A stretch of DNA of 64,000 nt from Piscinibacter gummiphilus (GCF_002116905.1 NZ_CP015118.1:4464001-4528000); one strand, 5' to 3'. Shown: positions 51,082-60,375, counted from the first letter of the stretch. The notes: generated by a model from the sequence alone, not told the origin. Made by a program: numbers and translations.

Positions 51082-51120
51082 GAATTCCACTATAGTGGAT
51101 AATCCACGATCGTGGAATTC
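51082..51120. promoter_or_regulatory. 39-bp palindromic operator between the XRE-cupin and GNAT genes
   Basis: The left arm GAATTCCACTATAGTGGAT and the right arm ATCCACGATCGTGGAATTC are inverted copies with two mismatches and one central base. Each arm contains its own 12-bp palindrome (CCACTATAGTGG and CCACGATCGTGG), suggesting two dimers. On the minus strand TATAGT lies seven bases before the ATG at 51081, so a leaderless start is possible. Confidence 0.65.
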
Positions 51121-51131
51121 CGCAGCCCCCC

Positions 51132-51596
51132 ATGAAGATCGCCCTCGAACCCGCCAACCAGCCGGACGTGCTGACCCTCATCGACGAACTCGATGCGTAC
51201 CAGAAGCCGCTCTACCCCGCCGAAAGCCACCACGGCATCGACATCGACGCGCTGAGCCAGCCCAACGTGCTGTTCGCGGTGGCCCGCGACGACATGGGCC
51301 GGGCCGTCGCCTGCGGGGCGCTGGTGGTGGGTGAGGCGTACGCCGAGCTGAAGCGCATGTACACGCTGCCGTCGCATCGCGGCCGGGGCCTCGCGAAGGC
51401 CGTGCTGACGCTGCTGGAGGACACGGCCCTCGCACGCGGCTGCGCCGTGTTCATGCTGGAGACGGGCTACCTCCAGCCCGAGGCCATCGCGTTCTACGAG
51501 CGCGCCGGCTACCGCCGCCGCGGCCCGTTCGGCGACTACGCGGACGATCCGAACAGCATCTTCATGGAGAAGCCCGCCCCCGGCCGCGCTGCATGA
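51132..51596 (+). CDS. GNAT-family N-acetyltransferase
   Basis: 154 residues. The acetyl-CoA loop is MYTLPSHRGRGLAKAVLTLL near residue 80, with GYLQPEAIAFYERAGY as the last motif. It presumably acetylates a small amine. It starts 11 bases after a palindromic operator and overlaps the exporter gene by ATGA, suggesting acetylation and export of the same compound. Confidence 0.9.
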   Translation: MKIALEPANQPDVLTLIDELDAYQKPLYPAESHHGIDIDALSQPNVLFAVARDDMGRAVACGALVVGEAYAELKRMYTLPSHRGRGLAKAVLTLLEDTALARGCAVFMLETGYLQPEAIAFYERAGYRRRGPFGDYADDPNSIFMEKPAPGRAA

Positions 51597-52486
51597 ATTC
51601 CGCCGTTCACCCGGCGCCCGTGCTGGCGCTCGTCGTCAACGCCTTCGTCTGGGGCGTGTCGTGGTGGCCGTTCCGCCAGCTCCAGGCCATGGGGCTGCAC
51701 CCGCTGTGGGCCACCGCGGTCATCTACGTGCTGTCGGCCGCCGTCATCGGGCTCTGGCGGCCCGGCGCCTGGCGGCTGCTGCGCACGACGCCCGCGCTCT
51801 GGCTCATCGTGCTGGCCTCCGGCACCACCAATGCGTCGTTCAACTGGGCAGTCAGCATCGGCGACGTGGTGCGGGTCGTGCTGCTGTTCTACCTGATGCC
51901 GGTGTGGGCGCTCCTGCTGGCGCGGGTGATGCTTCACGAGCGGTTCACCCGAGACGCGATCCTGCGCGTCGCGCTCGCGTTGGCCGGCGCCGTGCTCGTG
52001 CTCTGGCCGGCGGACCACCGCTTCGCCACCGCGGCGTTCTCGCTGCCTGACGTGCTGGCGGTGCTGGGCGGCTTCGCGTTCGCGCTGAACAACGTGATGC
52101 TGAGGCGCTCGGCCGGCATCCCGCAGGAAGGGCGTGCGCTGGCGATGTTCCTGGGCGGCGCGTCGGTGGCCGGCACGGCGGCGGCGCTGCTGTCGTCGGG
52201 GGCGGCGGGCGCCGCCATCGGCGTGGGCTGGCCCGCGGCATCGCTCGCCTGGCCCCTGCCCGTGCTGGGCCTGGCGCTGGCGTTCCTCGCCGCGAACCTG
52301 TGCCTGCAGTTCGGCGCGTCGCGCCTGCCCGCGACGGTGACCGCGGTGGTGATGCCGTGCGAGGTGCTGTTCGCCGCGCTGACGGCCGTGTGGTGGGGTG
52401 GCGAGACGCTGCACGCCACCGTGCTGGCCGGTGGCGCGCTGATCCTGTCGGCGACCCTGCTGAGCCTGGTGAAGCTCAGAAGTTGA
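51593..52486 (+). CDS. EamA/DMT-superfamily transporter
   Basis: 297 residues with about ten hydrophobic helices in two EamA repeats. The first repeat shows VWGVSWWPFRQLQAMG; the second repeat starts near LAVLGGFAFALNNVMLRRS. It probably exports a metabolite. It is coupled to the GNAT gene (ATGA). Its end overlaps the convergent MCP-like gene by 11 bases. Confidence 0.9.
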   Translation: MNSAVHPAPVLALVVNAFVWGVSWWPFRQLQAMGLHPLWATAVIYVLSAAVIGLWRPGAWRLLRTTPALWLIVLASGTTNASFNWAVSIGDVVRVVLLFYLMPVWALLLARVMLHERFTRDAILRVALALAGAVLVLWPADHRFATAAFSLPDVLAVLGGFAFALNNVMLRRSAGIPQEGRALAMFLGGASVAGTAAALLSSGAAGAAIGVGWPAASLAWPLPVLGLALAFLAANLCLQFGASRLPATVTAVVMPCEVLFAALTAVWWGGETLHATVLAGGALILSATLLSLVKLRS

Positions 52487-53831
52487 AGGCGAGGCGCAGG
52501 CCGCCCCAGTGGCGGCCGTTCACCGTGATGGGCGCGGCCGCTTCCTTGAGCATCACGAACTTGCCGCCGCCCATGTCGCGGCGGTAGGTCTGCAGCAGGA
52601 ACGGACGTTCGTTGCGTGCGGACGCGAGGCCCGTGCGGTCGTTGAAGATGCGGCGGTAGCGGCTGTTGGCGGTGTCCCACGCCAGGTCGCCGCGCTGCGG
52701 GTTGCAGTAGACCTTGTTGTGCGTGGCCACGTAGCCGTTGCGGTCCACGGCGATGCAGAACACCGCCTTCGCATGGGCTTCCAGCACCCGCTCCTGCACC
52801 TGCGGGAACAGGCGGTCGGCGAGGTCGACGAACCGCGTGGTGTGCTGGGCCGGGTTGGTGCCGGCGATGGGGCGGTAGGCCTCGTCGAAGAGGTCGGCGA
52901 TCGTGACGGCGTTCGAACGCACGGCGTCTTCCAGCAGCGCGCCGATCTGGGCGGCGGCGTCGGTCACGGCGCGGATGAACGGGGTGTCTTCCGTCTCGAG
53001 ACCGCACTCGGCCACGAGCTCGATCAGGTGTTCCGACACCTTCAGGAAGGCTTCGCTGCGGGTCATCGCCGAGTCGAGCGCATGGCTCGACCGGGTCATC
53101 TCGGTCTCGATCTGGGCCATCTGGCCGTTGAGCCCCTCGCACACCTCGCGGCTGCGGTCGGCCGCCGCGTTGATGCTGGAGACACCCGACTCCACGTCGC
53201 CCAGCGCCTTGTGGAAGGCGCCCTGGTCGGCGACGGTGTCGGCCTTGACCTGGATCTCGCGCGACAGCGCGGCGATGCGGCTGTCGAGCTGGCCCACGGT
53301 GCTCATGATGGCCTTGGACGATTGCTCCACCTTGGACGCGAGGTCCTTCACGGCGTCGGCGACCACGCCGAACCCGCGGCCGGCCTCGCCGGCGCGCTTG
53401 GCTTCCACCGACGCATTGAACGCGACGAGGCGGGTCTGCAGGGCGATCTGCGTGATCTCGCCGGCGGCGTTCGCGACGTCGCGCAGCGAGTCGACGATGC
53501 CGGCGACTTCCTCGCCCACGGCACCCACCGCGTCGCGGGCCCGGCCCACGGCGCCGAGGCTGCCGGTGGCGACGCCGCGGATGTCGGCCTGCGCGGCCGT
53601 GATGTTCTGGAGTTGCTGCGCGAGCGCCGCGACGGCCTGGGCCTGGCGGGCCGAGACCTTGATGGCGTCGTCGAGCTGGCCGCGCACTTCGGCGGCCTCG
53701 CGGCCCATGGTGGCCGACTGGTGGCTGATGGACTTCACCGCGGCGCGCAGGTCCGGTTCGGACGAGGCGGTCACGGGCGCCGTGGCGAGCACCGGTGACA
53801 GCGCAGCGGGCTTCTTGAAGAGTTGGAGCAT
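52476..53831 (-). CDS. soluble methyl-accepting chemotaxis protein with C-terminal Cache/PAS-like domain
   Basis: 451 residues with no membrane helix. The signalling helices run from about 30 to 290; the hairpin tip has a variant (QIALQTRLVAFNASVEAKRA). After about residue 330 a separate alpha/beta sensor domain follows, with VFCIAVDRNGYVATHNKVYC and RHWGGLRLAF, similar to the C-terminal domain of several cytoplasmic chemoreceptors. It is the last gene after fliA with only 19 bases between, so it is made with the flagellar regulator. Confidence 0.85.
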   Translation of the reverse strand: MLQLFKKPAALSPVLATAPVTASSEPDLRAAVKSISHQSATMGREAAEVRGQLDDAIKVSARQAQAVAALAQQLQNITAAQADIRGVATGSLGAVGRARDAVGAVGEEVAGIVDSLRDVANAAGEITQIALQTRLVAFNASVEAKRAGEAGRGFGVVADAVKDLASKVEQSSKAIMSTVGQLDSRIAALSREIQVKADTVADQGAFHKALGDVESGVSSINAAADRSREVCEGLNGQMAQIETEMTRSSHALDSAMTRSEAFLKVSEHLIELVAECGLETEDTPFIRAVTDAAAQIGALLEDAVRSNAVTIADLFDEAYRPIAGTNPAQHTTRFVDLADRLFPQVQERVLEAHAKAVFCIAVDRNGYVATHNKVYCNPQRGDLAWDTANSRYRRIFNDRTGLASARNERPFLLQTYRRDMGGGKFVMLKEAAAPITVNGRHWGGLRLAFNF

Positions 53832-53850
53832 GGTGGCACGCAGGGTCGTC

Positions 53851-54564
53851 TTACCACTCGCGCAGCTTCACGCGCAGCCGGGCGATCGACTGGCTGTGCA
53901 GCTGGCAGACACGCGACTCGGTGACCTTCAGCACCGCCGCGATCTCCTTCAGGTTCATGTCGTGCTCGTAGTACATCGACATCACGTACTGCTCGCGCTC
54001 GGGCAGCGTCTTGATGCCTTCGACCAGGGCCTCGCGCATGCGGTGGTCCTGCAGCTGGGCGAGCGGGTTGCCCGCCTCGTCGGCCACGTGGCGGTCGAGG
54101 AAGTCGTTGTCACCTTCGTCGCCGCTCATGTCTTCCAGGTACACGAGCTGGGTGCCACGCACCTTGCCGAGCAGTTCCTGGTATTCGACCAGCGTGACCC
54201 CCATCTCGCGGGCGATCTCGCTTTCGGCGGGGGCGCGGCCGAGCTTCTGCTCGAGCTTGTGCACGGCCGATTCGATGCTGCGCTGCTGCTTGCGCACGCC
54301 TCGCGACAGGTAGTCGTTGCCGCGCAGTTCGTCGAGCATCGCCCCGCGGATGCGCTGGGTGGCGAAGGTCTCGAACTGCACGCCCTGCTGGGCGTCGAAA
54401 CGGCTCAGGGCGTCGGTCAGGCCGATCATGCCGACCTGGATCAGGTCGTCGAGCTCGACGTTCGCCGGCAGCTTCGCGATCATCTGGTGCGCGAGGCGGC
54501 GCACCAGCGGGCTGTACTGCTTGAGCATCGTGTTGACATCAAGTTGGCCTTTGGCGGTGTACAT
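53851..54564 (-). CDS. fliA: flagellar sigma factor FliA (sigma-28)
   Basis: 237 residues. Region 2 contains LDDLIQVGMIGLTDALSRFD and FETFATQRIRGAMLDELR; region 4 has LKEIAAVLKVTESRVCQLHS. It directs transcription of late flagellar and chemotaxis genes. It follows the flhG-like gene by 15 bases in the flhB-flhA-flhF-flhG-fliA order. Confidence 0.97.
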   Translation of the reverse strand: MYTAKGQLDVNTMLKQYSPLVRRLAHQMIAKLPANVELDDLIQVGMIGLTDALSRFDAQQGVQFETFATQRIRGAMLDELRGNDYLSRGVRKQQRSIESAVHKLEQKLGRAPAESEIAREMGVTLVEYQELLGKVRGTQLVYLEDMSGDEGDNDFLDRHVADEAGNPLAQLQDHRMREALVEGIKTLPEREQYVMSMYYEHDMNLKEIAAVLKVTESRVCQLHSQSIARLRVKLREW

Positions 54565-54579
54565 GGTGGCTCCGAGAGG

Positions 54580-55356
54580 TCAGTTCAGCACGTGCTGGTT
54601 CATCTGTGTGGGGCGCGTCATCGCGGTGCCGTACGGCGTGGACGGCGTGAGCACCTCGCGCGCCCAGCGGCGCAGCGCGGGGGCCGGGGCCTCGCGGGCA
54701 TCGGACGCGGGGTCGACGTGCAGCCAGTCGCGCAGCACGGCGCCCAGGAAGCTGTCGGCGCACGACGCGAGCTGCGCGGCGATGCGTTCGACACGCGGTG
54801 ACGTGGGGGCGGCGCACAGCAGCAGGTCGTGCACCATGAGGTTCGCGCGCTGCGTGAGCAGCTTCATCGCGGCGTAGGCGTGGGTCACGCTGGCCGGACG
54901 GTCGTCGGCCAGCAGCAGCGGGCGGGCCTCGCTGCGCATGAAGAGGCGGCACAGGTCCGATTCGCTCGCGTGCACCAGCATCACGTCCACATGGGGCATC
55001 ACGTCGGACACCGCCTGCAGGAAGCCGGCCGTGGAGCCGGCCGAATCGACGTAGCGCAGCGGGAGGCCGCGCGCGGCCATGTACGACACCTGGGGGGACA
55101 GCGTCTCGATGCATTCGCCGAGGTCCATCACCGAGAGTTCGGAGGTGGCCGGGGCGCGGTCGGAGCAGTCGACCACCATCACGTGGGCGCCCTGTTCGGC
55201 GAAGGCGGTGCACAGTCGTTCCAGCATCACCCCGCCGAACGCCATGTGCGGGTTCGCGACGACCGGCACCATGCGCACGCGCGCGTGGGCGAACATCTGG
55301 CGCAGGCCGTGGGCCTGGTCGTGGGGGTAGTTGGAATCGGCGTAGTCGTCGTGCAT
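54580..55356 (-). CDS. FlhG-like (MinD-family) protein lacking a P-loop
   Basis: 258 residues, between flhF and fliA, the usual place of flhG/fleN. The N-terminus keeps the DQAxxLR motif (DQAHGLR at residues 13-19) that in FlhG activates the FlhF GTPase. The MinD-type Walker A (KGGxGKT) should follow near residue 30, but the sequence is VVANPHMAFGGVML with no conserved Lys. The strand VMVVDCSD corresponds to the Walker A'-like strand of the fold. ATP binding and membrane cycling therefore seem lost. The ATG at 55356 is chosen over a TTG at 55380. Confidence 0.75.
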   Translation of the reverse strand: MHDDYADSNYPHDQAHGLRQMFAHARVRMVPVVANPHMAFGGVMLERLCTAFAEQGAHVMVVDCSDRAPATSELSVMDLGECIETLSPQVSYMAARGLPLRYVDSAGSTAGFLQAVSDVMPHVDVMLVHASESDLCRLFMRSEARPLLLADDRPASVTHAYAAMKLLTQRANLMVHDLLLCAAPTSPRVERIAAQLASCADSFLGAVLRDWLHVDPASDAREAPAPALRRWAREVLTPSTPYGTAMTRPTQMNQHVLN

Positions 55357-55404
55357 GGCGGCAGGATCTGGGGAACGCAAGGTGTCGAGCGGATCAGGCG
55401 TGGA

Positions 55405-57042
55405 TCAGGCGTGCAGTTGCGGGCGGGCGCGCTGGGCCTGCTGGCGGGCCGTGAAGATCAGGCTCACGTCGTCGGCGTCCATGCGGTAGGCCGGGTTGAC
55501 GGCGGCGCGCAGGGCGCGGTGCACCAGGGCGTGGGCCGACAGGCGGTGCCAGTCTTCCGGCACGCGCTGGCCGTTGGCCACGCCCACCACCTTCAGCTTG
55601 TGGCGGATCACGGCGTCGAGGGCCGGGGCGAGCTTCACGGCTTCGTCCATCTTCGACAGCACGATGCCTTTGCACGACGCCGCCTTGTAGGCCAGCATCA
55701 CGTCCTCGATGGTTTCACCCTGGGCCGAGGCGTTCACCACCAGCAGCTTCTGGATGGAACGGTGGGCCAGCATGTCGAGCAGTTCGCGGGTGCGGCTGTC
55801 GCGCTGGGCCATGCCGGCCGTGTCGATCAGCACCATCTTCTTGGACGACAGCAGTTCGAGCAGGTCTTCGAGCGAAGCACGGTCGTGGGCGGTGTGCACC
55901 GGCACGCCGAGGATGCGGCCGTAGGCGCGCAGCTGCTCGTGGGCGGCGACGCGGTAGGCGTCCAGCGTGATCAGCCCCAGGTTGGCCGCGCCGTACTTGG
56001 CGGCGAACGCGGCGGCGATCTTGGCGGTGCTGGTGGTCTTGCCGACGCCGGTGGAACCGATCATCGCGTAGACACCGCCCTGGTCTTCCAGGGCCGCTTC
56101 GTTCTCGCCGGTGAGCAGGTTGCGCTCGAGCACGTTGGCGGCCCAGGCGGTTTCGTCGGTCACGTCGGTGGGCAGGCTTTCGGTCAGCTTGCGGATCAGG
56201 GCGGGCGAGAAGCCGCAGTCGAGCAGCTTCTGGATCAGCTGGGCCTGCGCCGGGTGGCGCTGCATCTTTTCCATGAAGGCCAGCGCGCCGAAGCGGTCTT
56301 CGATCAGGCCCTTCATCGAACGCAGTTCGTTCATCATCGCCTGCTGTTCGCGGCGGGCGTTTTCCATCGAGGCGTTCGACAGCGCGTTGTCGGCGAGCGA
56401 CGGCACGGGCATCGCGGCGGCGGCGGGCGTCATCGCGGCGGCCACCGGGGCCGTGGCGTGCACTTCCTCGCGCAGCACCGGCGGAGCGCGGTGGGTGGCC
56501 TGCTGGCGCACCGGGGCGGGCGCCGGGGCCGGGGCCACGTCGACGGGCTGGGCGGCCTTGGGCTGCATGGGCACCACGCGGGCGCTCAGGCGCTGCTCGA
56601 GGGCGGCCGGCAGTTGTTCGGGTTCGGCGGCGAACGTGGGTTCCTGGTGGCGCTGCTGTTCGGCGCGGATGGCGGCCTGGCGGCGCTTGAGCATGCGCTC
56701 GCGCACGTAGTCCTGGAAGGACAGCGTGCTCATCGACAGGCGGGCCACGTCGTCGGTCACGTCTTCCTCGGCGTGCTGCTGCACGGGCTGCTGCACCGGG
56801 GCGGCAGGGCGGGCCGCCGGCTTCGAGCGCGGGGCGGCGGCACGGGCCGGGGCCTGGGCACCGGGCATCGACGAGGCCGACAGGCGCTCGATCTGCTGGA
56901 TGCTTTCCGGAGCCATCGCCAGCACTTCCACACCTTCCGCGCACGGCTTGGTGGACAGCACCACGGCGTCTTCGCCGAACGCCTGACGCACCAGGGTGAG
57001 GGCGTCGCGCGAGGTGCGCGCTGTAAACCGTTTGACGTTCAT
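55405..57042 (-). CDS. flhF: flagellar placement GTPase FlhF
   Basis: 545 residues. The N-terminal B domain (MNVKRFTARTSRDALTLVRQ) is followed by a long Pro/Ala/Gln-rich segment to about 230, then the SRP-type N and G domains. The G1 loop is MIGSTGVGKTTSTAKIA, and VLIDTAGMAQRDSRTRELLD and VLSKMDEAVKL are the further GTPase motifs. It sets the pole at which the flagellum is built. Confidence 0.96.
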   Translation of the reverse strand: MNVKRFTARTSRDALTLVRQAFGEDAVVLSTKPCAEGVEVLAMAPESIQQIERLSASSMPGAQAPARAAAPRSKPAARPAAPVQQPVQQHAEEDVTDDVARLSMSTLSFQDYVRERMLKRRQAAIRAEQQRHQEPTFAAEPEQLPAALEQRLSARVVPMQPKAAQPVDVAPAPAPAPVRQQATHRAPPVLREEVHATAPVAAAMTPAAAAMPVPSLADNALSNASMENARREQQAMMNELRSMKGLIEDRFGALAFMEKMQRHPAQAQLIQKLLDCGFSPALIRKLTESLPTDVTDETAWAANVLERNLLTGENEAALEDQGGVYAMIGSTGVGKTTSTAKIAAAFAAKYGAANLGLITLDAYRVAAHEQLRAYGRILGVPVHTAHDRASLEDLLELLSSKKMVLIDTAGMAQRDSRTRELLDMLAHRSIQKLLVVNASAQGETIEDVMLAYKAASCKGIVLSKMDEAVKLAPALDAVIRHKLKVVGVANGQRVPEDWHRLSAHALVHRALRAAVNPAYRMDADDVSLIFTARQQAQRARPQLHA

Positions 57043-57115
57043 TTGAAGGTGCCTCCGAGGCGGGGAAAACGCGAATTCGAAACTTGACTAACTTGGGCGA
57101 CTGGTGCGGCGCGGG

Positions 57116-59206
57116 TCATGGCGTTCCCCCGATGATCGACCCGATGCGGATCGAATGCGTCTCGGGGATCTCGCTGTGGCCGAGCACCTTCAGGCGGGGC
57201 GCGGCGCGCTTGAGCAGGCGGGCCATCGGGGCGCGGATCAGGTCCGGCACCAGCAGGCAGGCGGGGTGCCCGAGGTCTTCCTGGCGCTTGGCGGACTGGG
57301 CCGCGCTGCGGGCCAGCGTGTCGGCCACGCCCGGATCCAGCGCGGCGCCGTGCGGCGAGTTCAGGGCCTGGGTCACGATGCGTTCGAGTTCGGGTTCCAG
57401 CGCGATCACGTCGAGCTCCTGCACGGGGCCGTAGATCTGCTGGACGATGGAGGGGGCCAGGCTGATGCGGATGCGGCGGGCCAGTTCGGCCGGGTCGCTG
57501 ACCACGGAAGCGTGTTCGGCCAGCGATTCGACGATGGAGCGCATGTCGCGGATGTGCACGCCCTCTTCCAGCAGCAGCTGCAGCACTTTCTGCAGGGCCG
57601 GAATGGCGACCATCTTCGGGACAACGTCTTCGATCATCTTGGGTGCCAACTTCGTCACGTGTTCCACCAGTTGCTGGACTTCGACGCGTCCGAGGAGTCG
57701 GGCCGCGTTCACTTGCATCAAGTGTGAAAGATGGGTGGCCACCACGGTCGAGCAATCAACGACGGTAAATCCGTTCATTTGGGCGGACTCGCGCTGGCGC
57801 TCCTCGATCCAGACGGCCGGCAGGCCGAAGGCCGGGTCGGTGGTCTTGGTGCCGATCAGGTTGGTCGTGGCACCACCGGGGTTGATGGCCAGCAGCATGC
57901 CCGGGAAGGCCTCGCCCTCGCCCACCACGGCGCCGCGCAGCGTCAGGCGGTACATGCTGGGCTTGAGTTCCAGGTTGTCGCGGATGTGCACGGGCGGCGG
58001 CAGGAAGCCGACGTCCTGGGCGAACTTGCGGCGAACGCCCTTGATGCGCTGCAGCAAGTCGCCCTGGCGGGCCTTGTCGACCAGCGCGATCAGGCGGTAG
58101 CCCACTTCCAGGCCCAGGGTGTCCACCGGCAGCAGGTCGTCCCAGCTGGCTTCGGCGTTCGGTTCCTGGGACGGCTGCACGGCGCGCGGCGGCGGTTCGG
58201 CGGCCTTGCGGAGGTTGCGCTTGTGCATCCACCAGGCGCCGTAGCCCAGCCCGCCCGAGATGATCAGGAAGACGATGTGTGGCATGCCCGGGATGATCCC
58301 CAGGAGGCCGATCACGCCGGCGGTGATGCCGATGGCGCGCGGCGAGCTGAACACCTGGCCGGAGATCTGCGTGCCGACGTCCTGTTCCTTGCCGACACGG
58401 GACACCACCAGGGCGGCCGCCACCGAGATCAGCAGCGCGGGCACCTGGGCGACGAGGGCGTCGCCGATGGCCAGCAGGATGTAGCTGTTGGCGGCCTGGG
58501 CGGCCGACAGGTCGTGCTGGACGACGCCGATGATGAAGCCGCCCACGATGTTGATCGCGAGGATCAGCAGGCCGGCCATGGCGTCGCCGCGCACGAACTT
58601 GCTGGCACCGTCCATGGAGCCGAAGAATTCCGCCTCGTCGCCCACTTCGGCGCGGCGGCGCTTGGCCTCGCGTTCGTCGATCAGGCCGGCGTTCAGGTCG
58701 GCGTCGATGGCCATCTGCTTGCCGGGCATGGCATCCAGGGTGAAGCGCGCGCCGACTTCGGCGATGCGCTCGGCGCCCTTGGTCACCACGACGAAGTTGA
58801 TGACCACGAGGATGGCGAAGACGATCAGGCCGACCGCGAAGTTGCCGCCGATCAGGAAGTGGCCGAACGATTCGATCACCTTGCCGGCCGCGCCGGTGCC
58901 GGTGTGGCCTTCGAGCAGCACCACGCGGGTGGAGGCGATGTTCAGGGCGAGGCGCATCAGGGTGGTCAGCAGGATGACCATCGGGAAGGCCGAGAAGTCG
59001 AGCGGCTTGACCATGTAGGCCGCCACCATCATCACCATCAGCGCGATGGCGATGTTCATCGTGAACATGAAGTCGAGGGCGAATGCCGGCAGCGGCAGCA
59101 CCATCATCGACAGCAGCAGGATGATGAAGATGGGCGCCATCAGGGCCTTGATGGCCGTGGCGTGGGGGCCCAGCAGGGCCTGCAGTTTGGCGATCAGTGC
59201 GTTCAT
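57116..59206 (-). CDS. flhA: flagellar export protein FlhA
   Basis: 696 residues. Eight membrane helices fill the first about 325 residues, with the FHIPEP-type loop and KGAERIAEVGARFTLDAMPGKQMAID. The cytoplasmic domain (about 350-696) binds chaperone-substrate complexes. FlhA is the major export-gate component. It ends 73 bases before flhF and starts three bases after the flhB stop. Confidence 0.97.
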   Translation of the reverse strand: MNALIAKLQALLGPHATAIKALMAPIFIILLLSMMVLPLPAFALDFMFTMNIAIALMVMMVAAYMVKPLDFSAFPMVILLTTLMRLALNIASTRVVLLEGHTGTGAAGKVIESFGHFLIGGNFAVGLIVFAILVVINFVVVTKGAERIAEVGARFTLDAMPGKQMAIDADLNAGLIDEREAKRRRAEVGDEAEFFGSMDGASKFVRGDAMAGLLILAINIVGGFIIGVVQHDLSAAQAANSYILLAIGDALVAQVPALLISVAAALVVSRVGKEQDVGTQISGQVFSSPRAIGITAGVIGLLGIIPGMPHIVFLIISGGLGYGAWWMHKRNLRKAAEPPPRAVQPSQEPNAEASWDDLLPVDTLGLEVGYRLIALVDKARQGDLLQRIKGVRRKFAQDVGFLPPPVHIRDNLELKPSMYRLTLRGAVVGEGEAFPGMLLAINPGGATTNLIGTKTTDPAFGLPAVWIEERQRESAQMNGFTVVDCSTVVATHLSHLMQVNAARLLGRVEVQQLVEHVTKLAPKMIEDVVPKMVAIPALQKVLQLLLEEGVHIRDMRSIVESLAEHASVVSDPAELARRIRISLAPSIVQQIYGPVQELDVIALEPELERIVTQALNSPHGAALDPGVADTLARSAAQSAKRQEDLGHPACLLVPDLIRAPMARLLKRAAPRLKVLGHSEIPETHSIRIGSIIGGTP

Positions 59207-59209
59207 CGA

Positions 59210-60349
59210 TCAGCGCCCTGGTTTGTGGTGGGGGTCGAGCTCGACCGGGACGTTCAGTTCGGGCAGCGCGCCCGGCATGGCCATGCGGCCGGCGAGCGCG
59301 GCGCGCAGCTGGTACACGTAGGCCAGCACCTGCGCCACGGCGGAGAACAGCGCGGCGGGGATCTCACGGTCGACCTCGGCGTGGGCATACAGCGCACGGG
59401 CCAGCACCGGGGCCTGCAGCACCGGCACCTGGGCTTCCTTGGCCACGTCGCGGATCTTCATGGCCATCAGGTCGGCGCCCTTGGCGATCACGCGGGGGGC
59501 GCCCATCGCGGCCTCGTCGTACTTGAGGGCCACGGCGTAGTGGGTCGGGTTCATCACGACCAGGTCGGCCGAGGGGACCGCGGCGATCATCCGGCGGTTG
59601 GCCACCTCGCGCATGCGCTGGCGGATCTTCGCCTTCATCTCCATGTTGCCCTCGATGTCCTTGTGCTCCTGCTTGACTTCCTCGTGGCTCATCTTGAGCT
59701 TGTTGGCGTGCAGGTACTTCTGCAGCGGCACGTCCACGACCGCGAACACCACCAGCGCCACCAGCAGCAGCACCAGGCCGCCGAGGATCACCGAGCCGGC
59801 GTGCGACAGCGCGGCCGGCAGCGGCATCGCGAGCGCGCCGCCGAACGATTCCACGTGGCCCTTCAGGTAGAACGCGCCGATCGTTCCGAGGATCAGCGCC
59901 AGCAGCGAGGCCTTGAGCGCGTCGATCAGCTGCTGCTTCGAGAACAGGCGGCCGATGCCCGAGATCGGGTTCAGCTTCATCAGGTCCGGGGTCATCGGCT
60001 TGAAGGTCCAGACCCAGCCGCCGATGGCGATGCTGGCGCCGATGCCCACGAGGGCCATCAGGGCGCCCATGGGGACCACGATCATCAGCATCTTCATGGC
60101 CAGGTCGAGCAGGCGCTCGCCCATGAAGCCGGTGTTCTGCACGGAACTGGCGTTGAACGTCAGGCCGCTGGCCAGCAGGTCACGCAGCCAGGCCGACGCC
60201 GTGGGTGCGCCCGCCACCAGCACCCCGCCACCCACCGCGATGGCCGCGAGGTGGCCGAAGTCGCGCGAACGGGCGATCTGACCGTCTTCGCGGGCCTTCT
60301 GCAGCTTTCTCGCTGAGGCGGGTAATTGCTTGTTGTCTTGGTCGGACAT
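59210..60349 (-). CDS. flhB: flagellar export protein FlhB
   Basis: 379 residues. Four hydrophobic segments lie between about 30 and 210. The self-cleavage motif NPTH is present (VMNPTHYAVALKYDE near residue 265), as is the preceding linker of charged residues. FlhB switches export from hook to filament proteins. It is the first gene of the second flagellar operon. The C-terminus after about 355 is variable. Confidence 0.97.
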   Translation of the reverse strand: MSDQDNKQLPASARKLQKAREDGQIARSRDFGHLAAIAVGGGVLVAGAPTASAWLRDLLASGLTFNASSVQNTGFMGERLLDLAMKMLMIVVPMGALMALVGIGASIAIGGWVWTFKPMTPDLMKLNPISGIGRLFSKQQLIDALKASLLALILGTIGAFYLKGHVESFGGALAMPLPAALSHAGSVILGGLVLLLVALVVFAVVDVPLQKYLHANKLKMSHEEVKQEHKDIEGNMEMKAKIRQRMREVANRRMIAAVPSADLVVMNPTHYAVALKYDEAAMGAPRVIAKGADLMAMKIRDVAKEAQVPVLQAPVLARALYAHAEVDREIPAALFSAVAQVLAYVYQLRAALAGRMAMPGALPELNVPVELDPHHKPGR

Positions 60350-60375
60350 GGCGGAGGGGAGGAATTCCTTCCGTC

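Noticed and set aside
57731..60316. 861-codon plus-strand open frame opposite flhA and flhB
   Set aside because: Antisense shadow of two well-conserved flagellar genes; extreme His/Asp/Gln composition and no motif.
53851..60349. Type III secretion (virulence) system instead of flagellar genes
   Set aside because: FlhF, FliA, FliG, FliM and FliL are flagellum-specific and gene order is flagellar.
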